A stretch of 48,900 nucleotides of DNA, taken from contig CANRPN010000004.1 of assembly GCA_947632505.1 (NCBI GenBank), positions 1 through 48,900 of the forward strand, given 5' to 3'. The first letter of the stretch is position 1. Each line of letters begins with the position of its first letter. This DNA comes from an uncultured Clostridia bacterium. GTDB lineage: Bacteria; Bacillota; Clostridia; Christensenellales; Borkfalkiaceae. The notes below the pieces were generated by a model that made no database searches, was not told the DNA's origin, and saw nothing but the letters and a program-made list of their open reading frames with translations. Both the position numbers and the translations under genes were made by a program. Positions 7,969 to 15,535 of this stretch are shown piece by piece.

Positions 7969-8675
7969 ACGATCTCCTTTTCCCCAAAGTTGGGGTGACT
8001 TTCGAGAACACTGACAAATACGCGGGTGATGACCTGCGGACGGGTGATCGCCGCGCCGATGATGACGTGGTCGATCCCCGAATCCAGCACATTTCGAAGC
8101 GCTGCAAAGGAGTTGATCCCCCCCTCGGCCACCACAGTGGCATTCTTCACGCTGTTCAAAAGACGGGCGCAGAAGTCGGGGTCGGGAATGAGAAAACCGC
8201 GCGTCTCCTCGGTATAACTGCGCATGGTGGTGGACACATAGTCCACGCCGAGCGCATCCGCCGCCAAGGCATCCTCGTCGGTAGAGCAATCTGCCATGAT
8301 CGCCTTGTCCGAATTTTCACGGATGTAGCGCACCAACTCCTCCAATTTCTCGCCCTTGGGGCGGGGACGGAGGGTTGCGTCCAGCGCGATAACGTGGCAG
8401 GAGGAGGCGATGAGCGCCTTTACCTCTTTGAGCGTTGGCGTGATGTAGACGGGAGAATCATGGTATTCCCGTTTGATGAGCCCGATGATGGGGAGCGTCC
8501 CCTCCGTAATACGGTAGATGGCGTTGATGTCGTGCACGGTATTGGCACGGATGCCCACCGCGCCCCCCTGCTTGGCTGCGAGCGCCATTTTGGGAATCGT
8601 GTTTCCGCCGTAAAGCGGTTCGTCTTTGAGCGCCTGGCAGGAAACCACCAGGCCTCTCGGAATGATATTTTTCAT
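7965..8675 (-). CDS. nanE: N-acetylmannosamine-6-phosphate 2-epimerase
   Basis: NanE turns ManNAc-6-phosphate into GlcNAc-6-phosphate, the entry point to NagA and NagB. The 236-residue TIM barrel shows IIPRGLVVSCQALKDEPLYG at the start, AVGIRANTVHDI, IIGLIKREY, IALDATLRPRP, IMADCSTDEDA and the phosphate-binding end AEGGINSFAAL with IGAAITRP. I place the start at the ATG at 8675, which has AGAAGGA upstream. The open frame extends 22 codons further but without family similarity. Stop and next start overlap (ATGA) with the oxidoreductase gene. No NanA lyase or NanK is seen in the window, so the gene may serve ManNAc directly or work with genes elsewhere. Confidence 0.93.
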   Translation of the reverse strand: MKNIIPRGLVVSCQALKDEPLYGGNTIPKMALAAKQGGAVGIRANTVHDINAIYRITEGTLPIIGLIKREYHDSPVYITPTLKEVKALIASSCHVIALDATLRPRPKGEKLEELVRYIRENSDKAIMADCSTDEDALAADALGVDYVSTTMRSYTEETRGFLIPDPDFCARLLNSVKNATVVAEGGINSFAALRNVLDSGIDHVIIGAAITRPQVITRVFVSVLESHPNFGEKEIV

Positions 8676-8760
8676 GGCAAATTTTCCTTCTTTGATTTCC
8701 GATCGACGCCCTGCACAGAGCGAAGGGAGCGTCGTTGCCAATAATATCCGTCAGGACTGT

Positions 8761-10911
8761 CTATTTGAGCTTTTCCGCATCCGCGAAGCCCTTGCGGAAC
8801 GCCTCCCAAGTGGGTTCAAGATCGTCGTACTTTTCAGACCTGAAATTCCCGGTCCCTTCGGGGGTATCCGCGAACTTATAGCGGTTGGAGATCAGAGCGC
8901 CCGAATAGTCGTTGCAGTTGAACCAAATGAGGCCCTTGATCTGCTGCGCATAGGGCGCGGGGTTCTCGGCGTTGAGCTCCTCGAACATGCCCTCGACCCA
9001 CTGCTTTTGCAGGTCGCGGTTTCTGCCGAGCTCACCCGAGGCATTGCCGCCCGAGCCGCAGGCAAATTCCCCGATGATCATGCTCCACTTCTCGAAGTAG
9101 GGCTTGTTCTTTTCATAGAGCCCGCCGTAGCGTTCCTTGAACGTGAGAAATTCTCCGTCGTTGTTTGCCTCATAGTTGGTGCCGCCGAGCAGCTGCACAT
9201 AGTCGTGACCGGGGAAATAGCAGAGATCCTCGCCCCAGCCCGAATAGGGAGCCGACGCCGCAACGGGATTCCAGACCCAGATGACGTTGTCCACGCCGTT
9301 CTCGATGAAGATGTTGTAGAGGCGGATCCATGTGGCATTGAAGATGTCGGGGTCGAGCAGGTTCATGATGCCGGAGTAACTCGTCCAGTCGGTGTTCATC
9401 TCGTTGTTGAGACGGAACATGATGGGCTTTGCGTACTCCTTGATGTCCTTTGCAAGACGGACAAAGTATTCATCGTACTTGCCCCGCATGATGTCGAACA
9501 GCGGGGTGAGCTCCTGATCGACAAGGTTATTGTTGGTGGTGTATTGGAAAGTAAATTCGAGCACGGGCTTCGTCCCATCGCCGTTGCCGCCCGCGAGCTC
9601 TTTGCTCATGTCCACGGGATAGTAGCAAGGGGTTCCGTAATAGGCGAGAGGCGTATAGGTCATATACACATCGTACTTCTTGCCGCCCCAAGCCGTCTCC
9701 TCAATGAACTGCTGGATCTCCTTGCTCCATTGGAGGTGCTGGTCGTAGTTGCTGTTCCCCGCATGGAGGCTCGCCTCCTCGCCGGGCATGGAGTAGGAGA
9801 ACACGCCCCAGCTCTTCGTCTTTTGGGTCGTGAACTGCTCGAAGTATGCCTTCGTCTCCGCATTCCAATGGGGATCGGGAACGGGATCCTTGTTCTCGAA
9901 ATAATTCCGCGCGATCCCCTTCGGGTTGAAGATACGCCAGCTCTGCAAGATCGCGTCCCGCACTTCCGCTTGGTTCGTCTTGGATTTCAATACAAAGAAC
10001 GCAGCTTTGATCGGCTCGTTCACCTCGTGGATGATCCCGATATTATAGAACGGATATTCCGTCTCGCCCGGATCGTTGATCTCGATATCAAACCGATATA
10101 CTTCATACCCCGGACGGAATTTGAGATCTCCCTCTTTCACCGTCGGATACGCCCTGTTCGGGTCTGCGCCTGTCGGCCTGATCTCGAACCCAAGCTCATC
10201 CTCGTTGAGCAACGTCAGGTTTTGGTTCTCATAGTACTTCATATTCACAAGGTGGCGGATCGCCCACTCGTTGATATAGACGTACCACGGCCCTTCCGTG
10301 CTCGCCGAATAGGGATTTTGGTTCTCTGCGCTGAATGTCAGTACACTGTCTCCGAACTTATACTGCGTACGGTACTTCGCGATCGTGTAGTCTACATCCA
10401 CCTCCCTCGACGGAAGGGTGAACGCCTGGCCTGCCGCCACGTTGATCATCATCGCGTTCTTCTCGTTGTACAGCTCGACCTTGACGTCCTGTCTCCCACC
10501 CACTTGCGTGAGTTTGTTGTAATACTTCCCGTTGACGAAGAATCTCCCGCCCGTGATGTCCGACGCATTGTTGAATCCTGCCGCCGCATCCACAAACGTT
10601 GTCTTTTTATACAGGCTGTTGAACACATATTCAAACGAGGCGCTGTCGGTCTGGATCTCATTGTCCACGACCTTCGACTCGTCCTCTGTCTGCCCGCCGC
10701 TGACCGGCTCGCCGCAGACGTCGCACTTGCCGTCTTTATCTGCGTCCACGTGCTCCGTGTGCTCCGTGCTTTCCATCGGCTCCTTGCAGACATCGCAGAT
10801 CCCGTCTTTATCCGCGTCTACATGCTCCGTGTGCTTCTCTTCGCCGCAACCCGTGATGCAGCAGGCGCCAAGCATACAGATCCCCATGATCGTTGCCATG
10901 ATCTTCTTCAT
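8761..10911 (-). CDS. GH26-like surface lipoprotein, copy A
   Basis: This 716-residue protein is predicted to be anchored outside the membrane through Cys22 (lipobox ITGC). Two adjacent EF-hand-like, cysteine-containing segments follow (DADKDGICDVC and DADKDGKCDVC, residues 32-66). Next is a domain of ~280 residues that I do not recognise, and then a GH26-like catalytic region. The best candidates for its acid/base and nucleophile are Glu504 in MFRLNNEMNTDW and Glu615 in MIIGEFACG. Their 111-residue spacing and the intervening NVIWVWNP fit clan GH-A, family 26. GH26 enzymes cut beta-mannans or mixed beta-glucans; the substrate here is unknown. Its first 372 residues are identical to the neighbouring copy B, while the catalytic half differs at many positions. 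It follows copy B by 30 bases with its own AAGGAG site. Confidence 0.75.
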   Translation of the reverse strand: MKKIMATIMGICMLGACCITGCGEEKHTEHVDADKDGICDVCKEPMESTEHTEHVDADKDGKCDVCGEPVSGGQTEDESKVVDNEIQTDSASFEYVFNSLYKKTTFVDAAAGFNNASDITGGRFFVNGKYYNKLTQVGGRQDVKVELYNEKNAMMINVAAGQAFTLPSREVDVDYTIAKYRTQYKFGDSVLTFSAENQNPYSASTEGPWYVYINEWAIRHLVNMKYYENQNLTLLNEDELGFEIRPTGADPNRAYPTVKEGDLKFRPGYEVYRFDIEINDPGETEYPFYNIGIIHEVNEPIKAAFFVLKSKTNQAEVRDAILQSWRIFNPKGIARNYFENKDPVPDPHWNAETKAYFEQFTTQKTKSWGVFSYSMPGEEASLHAGNSNYDQHLQWSKEIQQFIEETAWGGKKYDVYMTYTPLAYYGTPCYYPVDMSKELAGGNGDGTKPVLEFTFQYTTNNNLVDQELTPLFDIMRGKYDEYFVRLAKDIKEYAKPIMFRLNNEMNTDWTSYSGIMNLLDPDIFNATWIRLYNIFIENGVDNVIWVWNPVAASAPYSGWGEDLCYFPGHDYVQLLGGTNYEANNDGEFLTFKERYGGLYEKNKPYFEKWSMIIGEFACGSGGNASGELGRNRDLQKQWVEGMFEELNAENPAPYAQQIKGLIWFNCNDYSGALISNRYKFADTPEGTGNFRSEKYDDLEPTWEAFRKGFADAEKLK
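9905..10911 (-). repeat. 1007-bp duplicated 5' half, copy A
   Basis: I could find no base difference between this stretch and 12116-13122 when reading them side by side. The next ~70 bases downstream differ at only a few positions, and similarity then falls off. The match stops exactly at the start codons; the leader sequences differ. Confidence 0.9.
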
Positions 10912-10941
10912 TTTCTACTCCTTGTTTTTTTCAAAAGGGGT

Positions 10942-13122
10942 TCAGGAGACCTTCGGCGCATTCGCGAAACCCGTCTTGAATGCTTCCCAAGTCTCGGTGA
11001 GGTCGGAATAATCCTCCTTCCTGTCGCCGATTTCGGCGTCGGTGAACCGCAGGCGGTTGGTGATGCCCGCAGGCCCGGATCCGCCGTAGTCGTTGCAGTT
11101 GAACCAAATGAGGCCCTTGATCTGCTGCGCATAGGGCGCGGGGTTCTCGGCGTTGAGTTCCTCGAACATCCCTCTCACCCACGCTGCCTGTGCCTTGCGG
11201 TTTCTGCCGAGCTCGCCCGTCGCATCGCCGCCCGAGCCGCAGGCAAATTCCCCGATGATCATGCTCCACTTCTCGAAGTAGGGCTTGTTCTTCTCATACA
11301 GGTCACTGTAATGCTTTTTGAACGTGATGTACTGCGTCATGGCATCGCCCGTGTAGTTGTTGAACTCGTAGCTTGTGCCGCCGAGCAGCTGTACATAGTC
11401 GAACCCCGGGAAGTAGCTGAGATCTTCGCCCCAGCCCGAATAGGGAGAGGACTTTGCGATCGGGTTCCAGACCCAGATGACGTTGTCTACGCCGTTCTCA
11501 ATGAAGATGTTGTAGAGGCGGATCCACGTAGACGTGAAGATGTCGGGGTCGAGCAGGTTCATGATACCGGAGTAACTCGTCCAGTCGGTGTTCATCTCGT
11601 TGTTGAGACGGAACATGACGGGCTGTTCGTATGCCTTGATGTCCTTTGCAAGGCGGGCGAAATATTCATCGTACTTGCCCCGCATGATGTCGAACATGGG
11701 CGTGAGTTCCTGGTCGACAAGGTTGTTGTTGGTGGTATATTGGAAGGTAAATTCGAGCGCGGGTTTGCCGTTGAACCCGTTGCCGCCCGCGAGCGCCCTG
11801 CTCATATCCACGGGATAGTAGTGCGGCGCAACGTTTTCCTGCCTTGAACCCGTTCCGAGGTGGGTATAGGTCATGTACACATCGTACTTCTTGCCGCCCC
11901 ATACTTTTTCCTCGATGTATTTTTGGATCGCTTTCCCCTTCTCCAACGTAAGGTCGTAAGTCCCTCCGCCCGGATGAAGGCTCGCCTCATCCCCGGGCAT
12001 CGAGAGGGAGAACACGCCCCAGCTCTTCGTCTTTTGGGTCGTGAACTGCTCGAAGTATGCCTTCGTCTCCGCGTTCCAGTGGGGATCGGGAACGGGATCC
12101 TTGTTCTCGAAATAGTTCCGCGCGATCCCCTTCGGGTTGAAGATACGCCAGCTCTGCAAGATCGCGTCCCGCACTTCCGCTTGGTTCGTCTTGGATTTCA
12201 ATACAAAGAACGCAGCTTTGATCGGCTCGTTCACCTCGTGGATGATCCCGATATTATAGAACGGATATTCCGTCTCGCCCGGATCGTTGATCTCGATATC
12301 AAACCGATATACTTCATACCCCGGACGGAATTTGAGATCTCCCTCTTTCACCGTCGGATACGCCCTGTTCGGGTCTGCGCCTGTCGGCCTGATCTCGAAC
12401 CCAAGCTCATCCTCGTTGAGCAACGTCAGGTTTTGGTTCTCATAGTACTTCATATTCACAAGGTGGCGGATCGCCCACTCGTTGATATAGACGTACCACG
12501 GCCCTTCCGTGCTCGCCGAATAGGGATTTTGGTTCTCTGCGCTGAATGTCAGTACACTGTCTCCGAACTTATACTGCGTACGGTACTTCGCGATCGTGTA
12601 GTCTACATCCACCTCCCTCGACGGAAGGGTGAACGCCTGGCCTGCCGCCACGTTGATCATCATCGCGTTCTTCTCGTTGTACAGCTCGACCTTGACGTCC
12701 TGTCTCCCACCCACTTGCGTGAGTTTGTTGTAATACTTCCCGTTGACGAAGAATCTCCCGCCCGTGATGTCCGACGCATTGTTGAATCCTGCCGCCGCAT
12801 CCACAAACGTTGTCTTTTTATACAGGCTGTTGAACACATATTCAAACGAGGCGCTGTCGGTCTGGATCTCATTGTCCACGACCTTCGACTCGTCCTCTGT
12901 CTGCCCGCCGCTGACCGGCTCGCCGCAGACGTCGCACTTGCCGTCTTTATCTGCGTCCACGTGCTCCGTGTGCTCCGTGCTTTCCATCGGCTCCTTGCAG
13001 ACATCGCAGATCCCGTCTTTATCCGCGTCTACATGCTCCGTGTGCTTCTCTTCGCCGCAACCCGTGATGCAGCAGGCGCCAAGCATACAGATCCCCATGA
13101 TCGTTGCCATGATCTTCTTCAT
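10942..13122 (-). CDS. GH26-like surface lipoprotein, copy B
   Basis: This 726-residue paralogue of the next gene has the same lipoprotein signal (Cys22), twin DADKDG-CDVC segments and unrecognised middle domain. It has the same candidate catalytic glutamates in RLNNEMNTDW and IIGEFACGSGG. From residue 373 on the sequence diverges in patches. Loops change length (for example the THLGTGSRQENVAPHYYP region, and an insertion NNYTGDAMTQYITF), while the barrel core is retained. This is the pattern expected for paralogues with altered substrate loops. The ATG has AAGGAGAAAATT upstream. It lies 24 bases after the GDPD gene and is surely in the same transcript. Confidence 0.75.
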   Translation of the reverse strand: MKKIMATIMGICMLGACCITGCGEEKHTEHVDADKDGICDVCKEPMESTEHTEHVDADKDGKCDVCGEPVSGGQTEDESKVVDNEIQTDSASFEYVFNSLYKKTTFVDAAAGFNNASDITGGRFFVNGKYYNKLTQVGGRQDVKVELYNEKNAMMINVAAGQAFTLPSREVDVDYTIAKYRTQYKFGDSVLTFSAENQNPYSASTEGPWYVYINEWAIRHLVNMKYYENQNLTLLNEDELGFEIRPTGADPNRAYPTVKEGDLKFRPGYEVYRFDIEINDPGETEYPFYNIGIIHEVNEPIKAAFFVLKSKTNQAEVRDAILQSWRIFNPKGIARNYFENKDPVPDPHWNAETKAYFEQFTTQKTKSWGVFSLSMPGDEASLHPGGGTYDLTLEKGKAIQKYIEEKVWGGKKYDVYMTYTHLGTGSRQENVAPHYYPVDMSRALAGGNGFNGKPALEFTFQYTTNNNLVDQELTPMFDIMRGKYDEYFARLAKDIKAYEQPVMFRLNNEMNTDWTSYSGIMNLLDPDIFTSTWIRLYNIFIENGVDNVIWVWNPIAKSSPYSGWGEDLSYFPGFDYVQLLGGTSYEFNNYTGDAMTQYITFKKHYSDLYEKNKPYFEKWSMIIGEFACGSGGDATGELGRNRKAQAAWVRGMFEELNAENPAPYAQQIKGLIWFNCNDYGGSGPAGITNRLRFTDAEIGDRKEDYSDLTETWEAFKTGFANAPKVS
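12116..13122 (-). repeat. 1007-bp duplicated 5' half, copy B
   Basis: This is the partner of 9905-10911, offset by exactly 2211 bases. Perfect identity over 1 kb next to divergent catalytic halves suggests a recent duplication homogenised by gene conversion, or recombination between the copies. Confidence 0.9.
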
Positions 13123-13146
13123 AATTTTCTCCTTATCTTTTTTTCG

Positions 13147-14898
13147 TTAAGCGATCGTAACCGTTTTCAGTTGGGAATAGATCCCGTACTCGGGAGCCGT
13201 CTTGTCTCCCGTCTTTTGCAGGTAATAGAACAGGACCTGCGCGGTATTGCCCGTGCGCGAGACCTCAATGACGTCGCACTCGTATTCGGTCATCCAGCCG
13301 TTATAGGTACGGCAAGGGACCGTGGCCTTCTTTGCGGCGATCTCTGCTTCGGTGAGTGTGATCTCGCCCGTTGCGACTTCCTTGACGAGCATCGCGCAAT
13401 CCTCCGCCTTGTTGGTGGTGGCGATGTTCGCCTTGTAGCCGAAGTTGGAGAGGTCCTCGAACGTCCATGTGTTCTGTACATAGCCGCGGGCGATATAGTT
13501 CTGCGCGGTGGAATTGGTTGCGGCGCCCATGGATTCGTCGAGACCGATGTTGCGCTTGCGCAGGAACTCGATCTTGCCGCCGATGTCCGTCATGCCCTTA
13601 TGCGCGCCGTCCCAGGCCGGTTGCTTGTTCTCGGATTCCATGGTGGAGAGTCCCGCGCCGAGATAGCAGCAAGGGATCTCGGGAAGCAATTCCTTCATGC
13701 CCTTCGCATAGGGCGCAAAGAAGGTGATCGTGATCCAATGACCCTTCATGCCGGGATACTTTTCCATGTTCTTTTTGAGCGTTTCGATGGCTTTGAGGTC
13801 CTCCACGGCCTTCTCGGAGGCACTGTCGAGCTTCAATTCCACAATGAGGATGACGTCCGTCTTTTGCAGCGCTTCGCAAATATCGTCGAGCGTGGCGAAG
13901 CTCTCTTCATAACGCGCGCTGAAATTGTTGAGCTTGATCTTTTTCAGTCCCGCGAGCGTTTCATTGATGATATATTTGCCGGAGATGCCCGAGACATAGG
14001 CAATGTCGCTGTTGTGGCAGCTGATGAGGTGGCCGTCCGCCGTGATCTGGATATCGATCTCAACGTGCGTGGCGCCCTCGTTGTAGGAGGCCATGACGCC
14101 CGTCAAAGACTGCTCGTTGGCATATCTCGTGATGCCGCGGTGCGCAGCGATATATTGCGCCCGTGCGAAGCCCGTGTTCTGGAAATAACCGAGCGATTCC
14201 GTGAGCACCTCGGGATCCTTTGCGACGACGCCATAGCAGCCCGCCGCGATCGCCTGTGCTCCCTCCTCTTTGTTCTCGATCTCCGCCCAGCAGACCTTGC
14301 TCATTGCCGACACGTATTCCGCGACGACGGGGAGGTTCTCCTGCACATCGTACATGAGGATGTTGCAGCCGGCTTTATTGGCGGCCGCGATATTCTCCCA
14401 CTGCGCATAGCGGTCGGAAGTGAGTTCCTTGTCCGTGAGGTCGTACACCGTATTGACAAGATAGCCCCTTTCGTCGGCATAGATCGCTTCGATGACCGAA
14501 ATGTCTTTGGAGATCGCCATGATGTCCGAGACCGTATAGGTGTTTTTCAGCCAATCGAGGAAGGGCTGCACCGTGGTCTTGTCAAGACGCAGGACGGGGA
14601 TTGATTTCCCCTTTAATTTGAGTTCGAAAAAGTCTTTGAGCGTGCGTTCTCTGCCGACGTTCACCTTCATCGCCTCATCGGGTGTGACGACAACGGAAGC
14701 ATAACCCTTGCCTTTGAGTTGGTCTTCGCTCGAAGGTTCGAAAATGAGGGTGGGTTCGATCATGAGCCCGCTCCCCTGCGTGGCGACGTTGATGTAGTTG
14801 GAATAGGTCTCGGGGGCGGCCAGCGCGGAAACGGAGACACCCGCCGTGAGACTTACCGCAAGCAAGAGCGTTGTAAGCGCGAAAAATAATTTCTTCAT
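13147..14898 (-). CDS. Secreted glycerophosphodiester phosphodiesterase-like protein
   Basis: This 583-residue protein has a cleavable signal peptide (MKKLFFALTTLLLAVSLTAG, then VSALAA) and no lipobox cysteine. The C-terminal half carries a GDPD barrel: AAHRGITRYANEQS, GATHVEIDIQITADG, SCHNSD and ILIVELKLDS. These give the HR, E, ExD and H of the active site, although the usual HD is HN here. The N-terminal half has a second set resembling the back of a GDPD barrel (GCNILMYD, VCWAEIENKEEGAQAIAAG, GVVAKDPEVL), so the protein looks like a half barrel joined to a full one. GDPDs cut glycerophosphodiesters to release glycerol-3-phosphate. Outside a Gram-positive cell the candidate substrates are teichoic acids or phosphodiester polysaccharides (inference). 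It has a perfect AGGAGGTC ribosome site. Confidence 0.82.
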   Translation of the reverse strand: MKKLFFALTTLLLAVSLTAGVSVSALAAPETYSNYINVATQGSGLMIEPTLIFEPSSEDQLKGKGYASVVVTPDEAMKVNVGRERTLKDFFELKLKGKSIPVLRLDKTTVQPFLDWLKNTYTVSDIMAISKDISVIEAIYADERGYLVNTVYDLTDKELTSDRYAQWENIAAANKAGCNILMYDVQENLPVVAEYVSAMSKVCWAEIENKEEGAQAIAAGCYGVVAKDPEVLTESLGYFQNTGFARAQYIAAHRGITRYANEQSLTGVMASYNEGATHVEIDIQITADGHLISCHNSDIAYVSGISGKYIINETLAGLKKIKLNNFSARYEESFATLDDICEALQKTDVILIVELKLDSASEKAVEDLKAIETLKKNMEKYPGMKGHWITITFFAPYAKGMKELLPEIPCCYLGAGLSTMESENKQPAWDGAHKGMTDIGGKIEFLRKRNIGLDESMGAATNSTAQNYIARGYVQNTWTFEDLSNFGYKANIATTNKAEDCAMLVKEVATGEITLTEAEIAAKKATVPCRTYNGWMTEYECDVIEVSRTGNTAQVLFYYLQKTGDKTAPEYGIYSQLKTVTIA

Positions 14899-14908
14899 TT
14901 TTGACCTC

Positions 14909-15535
14909 CTATGACGCTACTTTCCCCACAAGAAGGGTGAAACTTGCCTTGTATCCGTCGCATTCGACGGTGATCGTGCACTCGCCGCGGGCGACTGCCT
15001 TGACGCGTGCGATCAGTCCCTGGTATTCGACCGTGCCGACGCTTTCATCCGAGCTCGTCCACTTGGGCGTGCCGGAAAGTTCAATCTCGGACATCGCCCT
15101 GACCGTCGCAACGCCGTTCTTGATGAGCACGAGCCGTCCGTTTCTGAGGCTCCCCGTGGGAGCGTCGGGAAGAAAGACGGAGAGCGGGGATTCCCTAACG
15201 GTGACCGTACAAGTCAGTTTCTGTTCCTCTACCGTAACCGTGATCGTGGCGGTACCCGCCTTGATCCCCTTGACGAACGCTCCTGTCCCTTCCGCGTCTA
15301 CGGTGGCAACCGTCTTGTCGGAACTTTCCCAAACGGCCGTCTTGCCGCTTGCATTTTCCAAAAGGAGCTGCTCCTCTGAACCGACAAAGACGGTGAGCTC
15401 CGTTTTGTTGAGCGTGATCACCGTGCCCGAAGGCGGATTATCATCGGGCGGAGGAGTTTCCTTCTCGCCGCAGCCGCCGAACGCAAAAAGCATGCAGGCG
15501 ATCAAACCGAGAATGAGTAAAATTCTTTTTTTCAT
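14909..15535 (-). CDS. Bacterial Ig-like (Big_2) domain lipoprotein
   Basis: This 208-residue lipoprotein is anchored at Cys22 (FGGC). After a short proline-rich linker it carries two domains like Big_2: residues ~38-113 (ITLNKTELTVFVGSEEQL, VWESSDKTVATVDAEGTG, GTATITVTV) and ~115-205 (WTSSDESVGTVEYQG, GECTITVECDGY). Such domains act as spacers or carbohydrate/protein contact modules on cell surfaces. No catalytic residues are seen. The ATG overlaps the GH31 stop (ATGA) and has GGGAG upstream. It may be an accessory glycan-binding protein of the locus (inference). Confidence 0.82.
   Translation of the reverse strand: MKKRILLILGLIACMLFAFGGCGEKETPPPDDNPPSGTVITLNKTELTVFVGSEEQLLLENASGKTAVWESSDKTVATVDAEGTGAFVKGIKAGTATITVTVEEQKLTCTVTVRESPLSVFLPDAPTGSLRNGRLVLIKNGVATVRAMSEIELSGTPKWTSSDESVGTVEYQGLIARVKAVARGECTITVECDGYKASFTLLVGKVAS

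Noticed and set aside
7969-8289. A 107-codon upstream extension of the Gfo/Idh frame
   Set aside because: It overlaps nanE in another frame, and the family start MKFTVAILGCG at 7968 has a ribosome site and ATGA coupling.
8703-8733. CGACGC/GCGTCG inverted repeat between the GH26-like gene and nanE as a terminator
   Set aside because: It has a six-base stem with a 19-base loop and no U-run after it.
8626-14604. Long plus-strand frames (1073 and 914 codons) opposite the GH26-like and GDPD genes
   Set aside because: They are antisense shadows. Their products are low-complexity, rich in arginine, valine and leucine, and duplicated only because the true genes are duplicated.
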